Source: a virus. From it: a DNA stretch of 64,000 nt. The stretch's first letter is position 1; each line of letters opens with the position of its first letter. The DNA is taken from IMG/VR virus record IMGVR_UViG_3300027733_000040, positions 32,989-96,988 of that record. The stretch is one strand, 5' to 3'. This document shows positions 1 through 7,956 of this stretch, in pieces. The notes under the pieces were generated by a model that was not told where the DNA came from, ran no database searches, and saw only the letters and a list, made by a program, of their open reading frames with translations. The position numbers and the translations under genes are program-made.

Positions 1-34
1 TCATCGCTAATAGATTTGTTACGATTTGCTTCAT
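1..34 (-). CDS. 5' end of a truncated gene leaving the window
   Basis: An ATG on the minus strand (complement of 32-34) is followed by eleven open codons to the window edge and is preceded by an AAGGA ribosome site about five bases upstream. It lies directly after the stop of the acetyltransferase gene at 44-550, so it is probably the next member of the leftward glycan operon. Only about eleven residues (starting MKQIVTNLL) are visible, too few to assign a function. Confidence 0.45.
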   Translation of the reverse strand, partial: MKQIVTNLLAM

Positions 35-43
35 TTTTTTCCT

Positions 44-550
44 TTATGAGTGCGCTGCTATAAAATTGTCAATATTTTCGCTCATCAATTGATGAGCATT
101 GTCGATTATCTTTTGTTCATTCCAATTCCACCATTTAATATTTAACAGTTTTTTGATCTGTTCGTCTGTAAATCTTTTCCTAATTATTTTAGCTGGTGAT
201 CCAACTGCTATGGTGTATGGCGGTATGTCCTTTGTTACTATTGATCTAGCCCCGATCACGGCACCATCGCCTATTGTCACTCCGCTCATTATCATACATC
301 CTTCGCCTATCCACACATCGTTTCCGATGTGTATATCTCCTCTACATACTGGGTGACCGGCTAGATGAGCACAATTCTTTAGCTTTTCATTTAATGGATA
401 AGTCGTGATAAACTTAGTGTTATGGCCAAAACCACCATCGCAGATACAGCCATCGGCTATAGAGCTATAATTTCCTATCGTTATGCTATTAAGGGTCCCA
501 CGTCTAATAATGCTTTCATATGATCCTTGCCCTATTTTTAAATCGCCCAC
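44..550 (-). CDS. Hexapeptide-repeat acyltransferase (CatB/LbH type)
   Basis: The 168-residue protein has the isoleucine/valine-rich hexapeptide pattern of left-handed beta-helix acyltransferases: GNDVWIGEGCMIMSGVTIGDG, then GARSIVTKDIPPY and the closing VGSPAKIIRKRF seen in sugar O-acetyltransferases and xenobiotic acetyltransferases. The family transfers acetyl groups from acetyl-CoA, usually as trimers. The start is a GTG; the upstream region contains GGGGAAAAG and, further up, an ATAAATA box. It is the third gene of a leftward run with a glycosyltransferase-like and a FkbM methyltransferase gene, so modification of a sugar on a phage or host surface glycan is the likely role. The acceptor is unknown. 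Confidence 0.8.
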   Translation of the reverse strand: MGDLKIGQGSYESIIRRGTLNSITIGNYSSIADGCICDGGFGHNTKFITTYPLNEKLKNCAHLAGHPVCRGDIHIGNDVWIGEGCMIMSGVTIGDGAVIGARSIVTKDIPPYTIAVGSPAKIIRKRFTDEQIKKLLNIKWWNWNEQKIIDNAHQLMSENIDNFIAAHS

Positions 551-580
551 TTCTTTTCCCCATATTTATGATAAAGATAA

Positions 581-1387
581 TTACTTACAAAAATCTTCTT
601 TCAATATATCGACTGTCGCTTTCCAGTCTTCGACTAAACCGAAATCTTCAATCACCGTATACCATTCGGCATCGACTTCTTTATTTAATAACCCAAAGCA
701 GCCGACTAATTTTTTTACGTATTTGCTATATTTAAGGATGAATTCAAGTTTATTACTATCGTCATATTTTATTGCGTCTGCCAGTGCGCTTGGCGACCCC
801 CACGTTTTAGCATGCTGCTTTAATTTCTTTGCCCATATCTGTGGCGATAAATAGCCTATATCATGGCACGCGATATTGTCATGGTGTTTATAATTCTCGT
901 TGTTATGGGGGTCTGCAGACAAATAGGCACCATCCTGCACAAACCTTTCTTTACAATCCCTATTTAGCAAAACAGCACCAAAGTGGGAAATGCCGCATTT
1001 AATATATAGTTTAACGTGTTGGATTTTAAAACAGAGGCTGCTCGCCGTTGGATTAGAAATATATTCATGGATCTGTCTAATACCTTCAATACTAAACAAG
1101 ATGTCGGCCTGTAATGATAGTATGAAATCTGGTTTGAGCATATTAAAAGTATTTTCCAGACATTTATTCTGGGCTGCTGCTATATCTTGAGGATTCTTAA
1201 TCTTTTTATCGATGTTTATAATTTGCACTTTAGGCGTATTACTTAGAGTATCTTTTAGAATATTGTAACTGATATCGTCACCACCATATACCATGAATTG
1301 GTCTACAAAAGTTAGATTACGCATAATATATGATACAGGGTATTCTATAACTTGTTGGTTGTCGACATAGATATTACATGCTAACAT
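581..1387 (-). CDS. Glycosyltransferase-like protein
   Basis: The 268-residue protein begins with a beta strand and has a GT-A-like arrangement: an early VYGGDD segment, a middle FILSLQADILF strand where family 2 enzymes carry the metal/nucleotide-sugar DxD region, and a late CHDIGYLSPQIWAKKLKQHAKTWG segment resembling the acceptor side of glycosyltransferases that act on monitored surface sugars. A canonical DxD is not evident (the strand reads QAD), so catalytic activity is inferred from fold and context only. The start ATG overlaps the end of the FkbM gene by a few bases, implying translational coupling within the leftward cassette. Confidence 0.5.
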   Translation of the reverse strand: MLACNIYVDNQQVIEYPVSYIMRNLTFVDQFMVYGGDDISYNILKDTLSNTPKVQIINIDKKIKNPQDIAAAQNKCLENTFNMLKPDFILSLQADILFSIEGIRQIHEYISNPTASSLCFKIQHVKLYIKCGISHFGAVLLNRDCKERFVQDGAYLSADPHNNENYKHHDNIACHDIGYLSPQIWAKKLKQHAKTWGSPSALADAIKYDDSNKLEFILKYSKYVKKLVGCFGLLNKEVDAEWYTVIEDFGLVEDWKATVDILKEDFCK

Positions 1388-1962
1388 GTGATTGCCTTTT
1401 TTGCTGTTAGATCGGTATCGGTTATTGCAAGCTCATAGCCTAAGTTTTTTAAATATGCACAGACACCATCAAATTTAGGCCCACGCTTAAAAACACCGTC
1501 TGAATGTGCAATTTCGAAGTGGATATGATCCACAGGTGTCAGAGAGAGATCAAGGCTCATAACAATATCGATGTCTTGCCCCTCAGCATCGATGAAGAGA
1601 TAATTTAGATCGTGGATATTATGTTTAGATAATAATTCGGTTAGTGTCATATTCGGTACTTCATTAGACACTATTCTATCTTCCGGACAACCGTGATCAA
1701 TTAAATGCTTACTATTTAGTGTGCTAGTCTCATAATCATAGCCGTGATGAAAGTAGATGGTTTCGGTTTTTTTTAGCGAGTTACTTATAATGCAGTTTTC
1801 AATAATAACATTTTGTATGTCTTTGTAGCAGTTCGACAGTCTTTCTAAAACATATATTATAGGTTCGACTAATATTATTTTATCGAATTGCTCAGCATGT
1901 TCCTTAATTAGCTCAGTAACGTGGTCGTTTCCGCGGTTAGCGCCAATCTGTACAAGATTCAT
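1381..1962 (-). CDS. FkbM-family SAM-dependent methyltransferase
   Basis: The 193-residue protein opens with the nucleotide-binding strand and loop VQIGANRGND (the SAM-binding motif I of FkbM proteins), then an acidic VEP after strand two, a later YLFIDAEGQDID strand-four motif typical of FkbM enzymes, and a closing LKNLGYELAITDTD segment. FkbM proteins O-methylate sugars, lipids or polyketides. The ATG is preceded by an AAGGAA ribosome site. It is the first gene of the leftward glycan cassette and has an AAATATA box about 40 bases upstream on the same strand. The substrate is unknown; methylation of a sugar made by the neighbouring genes is the simplest reading. Confidence 0.75.
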   Translation of the reverse strand: MNLVQIGANRGNDHVTELIKEHAEQFDKIILVEPIIYVLERLSNCYKDIQNVIIENCIISNSLKKTETIYFHHGYDYETSTLNSKHLIDHGCPEDRIVSNEVPNMTLTELLSKHNIHDLNYLFIDAEGQDIDIVMSLDLSLTPVDHIHFEIAHSDGVFKRGPKFDGVCAYLKNLGYELAITDTDLTAKKAITC

Positions 1963-2004
1963 AGTACAAATTCCTTTTTAAAAGCAGACGATACTATAAC
2001 TTAA

Positions 2005-2011
2005 TATATTT
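2005..2011 (-). promoter_or_regulatory. Late-promoter-like AAATATA box for the leftward glycan operon
   Basis: On the minus strand the sequence reads CAAATATATTAAG, matching the AAATATA box seen before many genes here. It lies about 40 bases before the ATG at 1962, leaving room for a short leader with an AAGGAA ribosome site. The rest of the 190-base gap between 1963 and 2152 holds a possible rightward TATAAT at 2094-2099 without a convincing -35, and no gene that I can support. Confidence 0.4.
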
Positions 2012-2152
2012 GAGCAATTTCAGACAAACGGCTTAATACCGCCGATGGTTAAACGACGATCGAATGGTAATTATTATATGTCCAGCGATGACTTATAATT
2101 CATATGGGCGTATTGTTATTAATGGAGTCTATTCTTCTTTCTAAGGATCATC

Positions 2153-2905
2153 ATGAAAATACTCGGCTTTGTACCGCTGCACTATGGCGCAGAATATTTA
2201 GACTTATGTTTAGATTCTTTAAAGCCTTTTTGCGACAAGGTTTATGTATCATATTCAAAGAAAGCCTCACATGGCCACACACCTCTTCTTAATGGCAAAT
2301 TGGCACAATGCCCAGATTCTAGAGATACTATTTTCAATATTGCTCATAAAAATCTTGGCGATAAACTAATCTGGGAAGAAGCAGATTCTTATCCTAGGGA
2401 AGCTTCCCATAGACATTCTGTTTATAATCATGTGGCCGGTTACGACATGATCGTTACTGCTGATTCTGATGAAGTAATAGATAAAGACACCTTTATGGAA
2501 GGTGTTAAAATGGCTTACGATGGCCCACACCGACTTTACGGGACATCTAATTATATTAATTTTTGGAGATCTTTTAACCACGTTGTAAAGGACGGTTTCA
2601 GCCCTATTAGGATGTTTAATCTCAGGCGGTCTGGGGGCCAAGGTCATGGTTTACCGACTAAGATATACCATTTTGGCACTTGCCAACGCAAAGAAATTAT
2701 GGAGTATAAATATTTGTGTCATGGCCATAAAGACGAATTGCGGCCTAATTGGTTAAAAGAAGTCTATTATGGCTGGACGCCAGATAATCAAATCCAAAAT
2801 CTCCATCCAGTTGCAAATGGTATTTGGAATGCTGAAGCAATCGATAAGAATGCTCTTCCTGATTATATTAAATCACATCCGAATTTTATGAAAGATCTCG
2901 TTTAA
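2153..2905 (+). CDS. Glycosyltransferase family 2-like protein
   Basis: The 250-residue protein opens like the Tnp-free GT2-like group that tracks a patient series of acts: KILGFVPLHYGAEYLDLCLDSL, and carries the metal-binding strand MIVTADSDEVI (DSD as the DxD), a basic loop, and an HGHKDELRPNW segment. Such enzymes move a sugar from a nucleotide-sugar donor to a surface acceptor. The ATG follows an AAGGATC ribosome site. The gene runs rightward and abuts the gp46-like gene with no gap. It is divergent from the FkbM operon, so it may join it functionally in making a glycan on virion or host. Confidence 0.65.
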   Translation: MKILGFVPLHYGAEYLDLCLDSLKPFCDKVYVSYSKKASHGHTPLLNGKLAQCPDSRDTIFNIAHKNLGDKLIWEEADSYPREASHRHSVYNHVAGYDMIVTADSDEVIDKDTFMEGVKMAYDGPHRLYGTSNYINFWRSFNHVVKDGFSPIRMFNLRRSGGQGHGLPTKIYHFGTCQRKEIMEYKYLCHGHKDELRPNWLKEVYYGWTPDNQIQNLHPVANGIWNAEAIDKNALPDYIKSHPNFMKDLV

Positions 2906-4720
2906 ATGTTAGAAATCAAATCGGTTAAGTGGCGTAATTTTCTTTCATATGGTGATTATGAATCGGTATTATCTCTTGAGGATCCTGGGAGCTGCTTAAT
3001 AACAGGTGAAATAGATTCTGGCAATTCGCCCCAAGTCGGCTCAGAAGATATTCGCAAATCTAATGGTTCTGGTAAGAGTTCTATTCCAAATGTCGTATTG
3101 TGGGGCCTATTTGGCCGTACCATGCACGCTTCGTCAGCTGGTGATTCGATCATTAATCACTTTACTGGCAAGACTTGCGAAGTTATAATCGATTTTAAAA
3201 ACGGTGATCAAATTATCAGGCGTCGTCAAAAAGGCGGCACTACGGAAGTGTTGTTTAGTAGAGATGGCGATGAAACTAGGATTTCAGCCGACACCGTTTC
3301 TACATCTAAAGCCATGCAATCGCAGCTTAATAAGACCTTCAATCTCGACTATGATATATTTTGTGGTAGTGTTTTCTTTAATCAATATGGCCGTTCGTGG
3401 ATGGAAATGAGCGAAGTCGCGAGGAAAAAGGCTTTAGAAAAAATTCTAAGAGTCGATAGGTTTAGCTTCTATGCCAAAATTGCTAAAGCTAAATCTGACA
3501 ATGCTCAATTTCTTTTTACAAATTTTAAATCTAAAATTATAGACCTTGAAGCCAACAGAGATAGGACGATAAGTGATATCCAGTCTTATCGCGAAGAAAG
3601 TGGCGCCTATGAAATCAAGAGAGCCAAAAGGATATCTGATATAGATGCTATGATCGCTACTGTCAATGAAAAGATGAATAAGATAACCATACCAGATATA
3701 GATAAGTTAACCGAAAAGTGGAAGTTAATAGAAAAGATTAAAGCTGAAATCGATAGATTAAAATCTGAAGATGCTGGACATTTTAGAACTATCGCTACCA
3801 TAGAATCGAATATAGCCGTCTTAAAAAAGCGACGCGATGAGGTTAACAAGCTACAGGGCAAGAGTTGTGTCGCTTGCCAACAATCTATACCATCAAGCAT
3901 GATAACAAATAATCTTGACAAGATTGAAAAAGAGTTAACTACATTTGGTGTGCAATTAGCCGATGCTACCGCCGCTAGAGAAGAGAGCAATAAGGTTATT
4001 AAGAAGTACGAGACTATGTTATCGGCTAAAATACCTAACATCACCATTATGGAAGCTAATAACCTATCAACCATAGTTTTAAATTATAAAGCTGAAATCA
4101 AAAGATTAATGGCGCTACGGGCAGAGACCGAGACCGACAGCGACCCTAATCAGACAATCATAGAGAGGCTAGAAAGTAGGTTAAAAGATATCCTCGACAA
4201 TATTTTAAAACACAAAAGCGATTTAGAAGATATTACGGTGTTAGATAAGCATTATACTTATTTATATAAATCTTATAATGACAGAAATAAAGTAAAAAGC
4301 TTTATGTGTGAAGAGCATCTTCCTTATATTAATTCTCGCCTAGAACATTATTTAGGCATTTTAGGTCTAGATATTAAGATAAAGATCGAGAACGATCTTA
4401 GAATCACAAGTAACATGTGGGGCTATGAATATCAGTCAGGCGGCGAAAGAAAAAGGACAGATCTTGCATTTATGCTTGCGTCTTATGATTTTTATGAAGT
4501 AATGTATGGTAGGCAATGTAATTTGATGGTTTTAGATGAGGTCGATGGCAGGATGGATGAGGATGGGATAGAAGGTCTGATAAGTATCATAAGAAATGAT
4601 TTATCATCAAGAATAGACAACATATTAATTATCTCACACCGTAACCAAATGTTTGATGTTTTTGACAGAGAACTAAAGGTAAAAAGGATTAACAGATTTT
4701 CTATACTATCTGGAAATTAA
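2906..4720 (+). CDS. gp46-like recombination endonuclease ATPase subunit (SbcC/Rad50 family)
   Basis: At 604 residues this is the ATPase partner of the Mre11/gp47-type nuclease that resects DNA ends for recombination-dependent replication. The N-terminus has the SMC-like WRNFLSYGD strand and a Walker A loop ending NGSGKSS (53-59); a zinc hook CVAC (321-324) sits inside the coiled coil; the ABC signature SGGERKR begins near 511 and Walker B LMVLDE near 540-545, followed by an SHR switch. The P-loop has an unusual insertion of about 18 residues between LITGE and NGSGKS. No gp47-like nuclease gene is visible in this window. The gene starts immediately after the preceding stop. Confidence 0.9.
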   Translation: MLEIKSVKWRNFLSYGDYESVLSLEDPGSCLITGEIDSGNSPQVGSEDIRKSNGSGKSSIPNVVLWGLFGRTMHASSAGDSIINHFTGKTCEVIIDFKNGDQIIRRRQKGGTTEVLFSRDGDETRISADTVSTSKAMQSQLNKTFNLDYDIFCGSVFFNQYGRSWMEMSEVARKKALEKILRVDRFSFYAKIAKAKSDNAQFLFTNFKSKIIDLEANRDRTISDIQSYREESGAYEIKRAKRISDIDAMIATVNEKMNKITIPDIDKLTEKWKLIEKIKAEIDRLKSEDAGHFRTIATIESNIAVLKKRRDEVNKLQGKSCVACQQSIPSSMITNNLDKIEKELTTFGVQLADATAAREESNKVIKKYETMLSAKIPNITIMEANNLSTIVLNYKAEIKRLMALRAETETDSDPNQTIIERLESRLKDILDNILKHKSDLEDITVLDKHYTYLYKSYNDRNKVKSFMCEEHLPYINSRLEHYLGILGLDIKIKIENDLRITSNMWGYEYQSGGERKRTDLAFMLASYDFYEVMYGRQCNLMVLDEVDGRMDEDGIEGLISIIRNDLSSRIDNILIISHRNQMFDVFDRELKVKRINRFSILSGN

Positions 4721-4725
4721 ATATA
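4719..4725 (+). promoter_or_regulatory. AAATATA box, candidate leaderless late promoter
   Basis: AAATATA is followed by ATTAT and then the ATG at 4731. There is no purine-rich ribosome site before that ATG. If the box sits at -12 to -6, as the T4 late TATAAATA element does, the transcript would begin at or next to the A of the start codon. Confidence 0.5.
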
Positions 4726-4730
4726 ATTAT

Positions 4731-5282
4731 ATGGACACACAAGACATAGATCTGATCAAGCATTTTGCGAATACCGAAACGGTTAGGCGCAAATTAATTC
4801 GCTATTTTATCGGAAAAGGGTTCGTCGATTCATTCGACAGATTAGTATATCCTCCGCTTTTGCAGGATCTTGCATTCGATCCAGATATTTGTTTAATTAA
4901 TAAAGTCGAAGTGGTGCCCTATGCCGCCGAGATCGATACATCTTTAGGCAGAGCCGTAATTGGCTGGAATCTATTTGTTCTTGGTAACAAGAGAATGTTT
5001 CTAGGTGAGACTTTCCATAACAATTTAAACGATTTAGCAAGACAAATAAAATCAGGTATTATCACAAAGTCGGCAAATGGTATGTCTGGCGCAAGACGTC
5101 AAACAACCGTTTTTAAGATCATTAAGTTTATCACCGACGTGCTTGCAGCCCATGAATCCGGCTACGTCGTTCTTGGGGCACCCAACAGGATGCCAAAACA
5201 ACCTGGTGAACCATATGCCGCACGGCAAACTATGATGGGCATGCCCAATCAGTTCTTTGGCCGCACGGCTATGGGTATTTAA
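4731..5282 (+). CDS. Conserved-looking phage protein of unknown function
   Basis: I do not recognise this 183-residue protein. It is soluble, opens with a charged helical segment, has a central run KVEVVPYAAEIDTSLG followed by GWNLFVLGNKRMFLGET, and ends in a Met/Gly/Pro-rich tail (GMPNQFFGRTAMGI). It follows the gp46-like gene by ten bases but has its own AAATATA box and no ribosome site, so it may be transcribed separately late in infection. The C-terminal composition would suit a virion or assembly protein, but that is inference. Its stop abuts the stop of the convergent gene at 5283. Confidence 0.6.
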   Translation: MDTQDIDLIKHFANTETVRRKLIRYFIGKGFVDSFDRLVYPPLLQDLAFDPDICLINKVEVVPYAAEIDTSLGRAVIGWNLFVLGNKRMFLGETFHNNLNDLARQIKSGIITKSANGMSGARRQTTVFKIIKFITDVLAAHESGYVVLGAPNRMPKQPGEPYAARQTMMGMPNQFFGRTAMGI

Positions 5283-5648
5283 TTATTTTAAAAATTTTAA
5301 TTTATAAATGGTTTTATACATCAGGGAACTTATCTCCTGCATAATATTTCCGAGATGCCCGCATCCTTCCGGCATTTTCTCTGAAATTTTTGATACTTCT
5401 GATGCAAAAGATTCGAGGTATTCTACAATGTCCGTGTACTCTAGAAATAATTTATCTATTGGTTCTATTAATCCGAATTGTCCTTGATAGGTTTCAATTA
5501 ATTCGTCTGTTAATCCTAGCAATCCGTCATATAGTTCATTCAATGCTATATGTGCTGAAAACATATCTGTCTTTAAATGTTCATTATGCGCGATCTGCCT
5601 TGTCGAAAACAATTTAATGAACATCTTTTGCATTAAACCCTTGTCCAC
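5283..5648 (-). CDS. Small helical protein of unknown function
   Basis: This 121-residue protein starts at a GTG (MDKGLMQKMF) with a good TAAGGAG ribosome site upstream. The sequence is leucine-, isoleucine- and glutamate-rich, with predicted helices throughout, and ends in a lysine-rich MYKTIYKLKFLK. No catalytic motif is visible. It is divergent from the NucS-like gene, with which it shares a 49-base intergenic region containing a perfect 8-base inverted repeat, and convergent with 4731-5282. Confidence 0.6.
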   Translation of the reverse strand: MDKGLMQKMFIKLFSTRQIAHNEHLKTDMFSAHIALNELYDGLLGLTDELIETYQGQFGLIEPIDKLFLEYTDIVEYLESFASEVSKISEKMPEGCGHLGNIMQEISSLMYKTIYKLKFLK

Positions 5649-5667
5649 AGTATTCTCCTTATTAGTA

Positions 5668-5685
5668 GTAAATAATGTTATTTAC
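5668..5685. promoter_or_regulatory. Inverted repeat in divergent promoter region
   Basis: GTAAATAA and TTATTTAC are perfect 8-base inverted arms around a TG centre, in the 49 bases between two divergent genes. Each arm resembles the T4 late element TATAAATA, so it could be a pair of back-to-back late promoters, or an operator. The ribosome sites of both flanking genes lie just outside it. Confidence 0.45.
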
Positions 5686-5697
5686 CGAGGGCTGATA

Positions 5698-6312
5698 TTG
5701 GTAAGTCACATTATTTTGGCAAATTGTTCTGTAGAGTATGACGGTAGAGGCCTAAGCAATTTATCGAGCGGTGTCTACCTAATTGTTATTAAAGCCGATG
5801 CGTCGTTGCAGATACACACATCGAGGCTTATAAAGCCTATTAACTATATGGCGGCTGGGTCTAGAATCGATTTCGATGGCGATAATATAATAGCGAGGAA
5901 TCGATCAGAAACGATAAAAATCAAGATAAGCAATACGATTCATTCATTTAGCCCTGCCGAGTGGCACGATAATAAGATACAGATGCTAAGGACTGAAGCT
6001 GAATTAGTCCAGAAGTTACTTGTCGAACTTAATGCCGATTATCCAAACGATGAATATATTCAAGAGTATGACACAAAATCGCTTGGTTTAATCGATCTTG
6101 TTAGAATCGATTCTTTTTCAGTTTATCATTCTTATGAAGTTAAAAGGAAAAAGGCATCTATAGCTAATGTTTCACAGGCCATAAGATACGTAGAATATTT
6201 ATCAGCTATTAATAAGAAATGTGTAGGATATATAGTGGCTCCAAGTATTACTGAGAATGCTTTGGAATACGCCGAAAGTAAACATATAATAGTCAAGATA
6301 ATTGACTTCTGA
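5698..6312 (+). CDS. NucS/EndoMS-like mismatch or flap endonuclease
   Basis: The start TTG at 5698 gives MVSHIILANCSVEYDGRG, matching the usual NucS N-terminus, with GAGG seven bases upstream. The DNA-binding half has VIKADASLQIH and KPINYM (family normally has Trp where this has Tyr). The C-terminal RecB-like nuclease core has D133, E147-x-K149, Q160 and Y164 in LIDLV, YEVKR and SQAIRYVEYL, with the same spacing as the catalytic residues known in archaeal NucS. EndoMS cuts both strands at mismatches. At 204 residues it is slightly shorter than cellular forms. A role in phage replication repair, or in cutting host DNA, is inference. Confidence 0.8.
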   Translation: MVSHIILANCSVEYDGRGLSNLSSGVYLIVIKADASLQIHTSRLIKPINYMAAGSRIDFDGDNIIARNRSETIKIKISNTIHSFSPAEWHDNKIQMLRTEAELVQKLLVELNADYPNDEYIQEYDTKSLGLIDLVRIDSFSVYHSYEVKRKKASIANVSQAIRYVEYLSAINKKCVGYIVAPSITENALEYAESKHIIVKIIDF

Positions 6313-6328
6313 AGAACACGGTGAAGTC

Positions 6329-6523
6329 ATGAAAGGCAAAAAAGTAAAATGTCTGGGATGGTGTGGCGGGACACTTGTTAGTAATGACCCTGGCGTTAGA
6401 TATTGCAAACAGTGCAGAAAAAAAAGAGACCACACAGAGTTATCAGCCAGAGACGAACGCAGATTCATCGGCGATGATAATATAATCATCCCTGATGGCC
6501 ATGATGATCATTGGTTTAAATAA
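6329..6523 (+). CDS. Small zinc-binding-type protein
   Basis: The 64-residue product has a four-cysteine knuckle, CLGWCGG followed by YCKQCRKK, typical of tiny phage zinc-ribbon proteins, and an acidic, histidine-rich C-terminus. I chose the ATG at 6329, which has GGTGA four bases upstream; a TTG at 6302 inside the end of the NucS gene is the alternative. It lies between NucS and an unknown gene in one rightward run. Function unknown; DNA or RNA-polymerase binding would be typical for such proteins. Confidence 0.6.
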   Translation: MKGKKVKCLGWCGGTLVSNDPGVRYCKQCRKKRDHTELSARDERRFIGDDNIIIPDGHDDHWFK

Positions 6524-6534
6524 GGTGTAATAAT

Positions 6535-7473
6535 ATGGCAAGTTCAGGTGTATGTGCCGCTGCTTATTGTAATGAGAGCCCAGCTACCACTCCTAAAGAT
6601 TTCGAAAGAAAATATGGGTTTAAAATAGCTCTTTGCCAGACTCATTTCGACGAATTCTTTACTAAATTCTCCAAAAAGGGTAATAATTTTTTATCGACTG
6701 GCGCAGCTAATAATCCTTTTGGAGGCAATCTAAATATATTTGGGATACTTGCAAATGCTTTATCACACTTTACGACTGAGGATAAATCAGAAAAATTAGT
6801 CTGCATTTTGTCTATGAAGTTTAAAAAGAATTTAGGACCACAGATAAAGACCCTTATCTCCAGCGCTACTCAATCGCAAGAAGATTTAGCTCCAGGGACC
6901 ACATCCGTGCATTCTTCTGCCTCTCTTAATAGCCAATGGTGGCAGGCTTTCTTTAAAACTGTGGGTATTACTCAGCCGAACAACCAGAAATGGATTATTC
7001 AATATGCTGCTAATAATAGTAAAAGCATTAAAGAATCAATAAATGAAGCCACAGATGTAGATGAAGACGTAGATGAAGACGAAACGGAACAAAAGCCTAA
7101 AAGATCTTGGTCCGATTGGGCTAAAGAAAAAGCCAAAGGGGCTAAGGACCTCCTTGATGCTGGTCCTAGCGGTAAATTCGGTAGAAGTAAAAATGAATTG
7201 GTCGCAAAATTGGCTATTGATGGTGCTGTACAGGTTTATGACAAGGTAATTAATTCTATTTTAGGGACCGTAGATCTTCAAGAAAAGGATATTCCGGCAC
7301 TGTATAAGATATATAATGATTATATATTGCCTACTCTTCAAAAGAATAAAAAATTTGGTAAAGCCGACGCAAGTGCTTTGGCTGGCGGCGATAAAAAATT
7401 AGAGGCAGACATTATAAAATCTTATAAAGGCATTACCCAACTGGCTACTCATCTTAGATTAGAGCCTATCTAA
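6535..7473 (+). CDS. Unknown protein with N-terminal Cys/His segment
   Basis: The 312-residue protein begins with CAAAYC and CQTHFDEFF, a possible zinc site, then a low-complexity stretch, a middle WWQAFFKTVG segment, an acidic DVDEDVDEDETEQ linker, a basic KKEKAKGAKD-type region and a helical C-terminal domain. There is no recognisable catalytic motif. The ATG follows AAGGTG at suitable spacing. The mixture of a zinc-like head, charged linker and helical tail suggests a protein that bridges partners, but no function can be assigned. Confidence 0.65.
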   Translation: MASSGVCAAAYCNESPATTPKDFERKYGFKIALCQTHFDEFFTKFSKKGNNFLSTGAANNPFGGNLNIFGILANALSHFTTEDKSEKLVCILSMKFKKNLGPQIKTLISSATQSQEDLAPGTTSVHSSASLNSQWWQAFFKTVGITQPNNQKWIIQYAANNSKSIKESINEATDVDEDVDEDETEQKPKRSWSDWAKEKAKGAKDLLDAGPSGKFGRSKNELVAKLAIDGAVQVYDKVINSILGTVDLQEKDIPALYKIYNDYILPTLQKNKKFGKADASALAGGDKKLEADIIKSYKGITQLATHLRLEPI

Positions 7474-7539
7474 TACTATTCTATTTTCCTTTTTTAGTCT
7501 ATTCAAAATTACTTAAATAGGCCCTAAGAGGATATGTCA

Positions 7540-7953
7540 ATGGATATCATTTCGATCTTTTCCATGGCTGATACAGATTGGGTTAGTATAGTCGAGAAGT
7601 TTGGTATTCCAATGGGTATTTTAGCGGCTTTTGCGTATTTTGTTGCGCAAGGCATAAGATGGTTCGGTGGCAATGTAGTGCTGCCTATGAAGGATAGGCA
7701 CATGAGTTTTTTGGATAACATGGAACACTGCTTAGATAAGATAACGGACTTGCAGACGAAAATATTCGGCGACACTTCCTCTATAAAAGCCGACATAGAC
7801 AGAGTCGAACGTAAGACTTCAGCTTTGGCAAAAGACAGTGGCATTCTTAGGGAAAAAGTAGAAGGTCTTATCATTCAGACTATGGCGCAGAATGGTAAAT
7901 ATGAAAGTAAGATTGTTAATAGTTTGCAATCTGACACAATCAAGGAGAAATAA
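7540..7953 (+). CDS. Single-pass membrane protein with coiled-coil tail
   Basis: After a short head the 137-residue protein has one hydrophobic helix (IPMGILAAFAYFVAQGI), then a positively charged segment and a long heptad-patterned helix (LDNMEHCLDKITDLQTKI and onward). This is the layout of small phage membrane proteins annotated as holin- or spanin-like, but no lysis function can be proved. Start choice is between ATG 7534 and ATG 7540; AAGAGG at 7526-7531 is better spaced for 7540. It is followed after three bases by a further small gene and then an HNH nuclease gene. Confidence 0.6.
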   Translation: MDIISIFSMADTDWVSIVEKFGIPMGILAAFAYFVAQGIRWFGGNVVLPMKDRHMSFLDNMEHCLDKITDLQTKIFGDTSSIKADIDRVERKTSALAKDSGILREKVEGLIIQTMAQNGKYESKIVNSLQSDTIKEK

Positions 7954-7956
7954 AAA

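Noticed and set aside
2020-2065. Weak stem CGGC...GCCG in the 1963-2152 gap
   Set aside because: Only four pairs and no U tract; not enough for a terminator.
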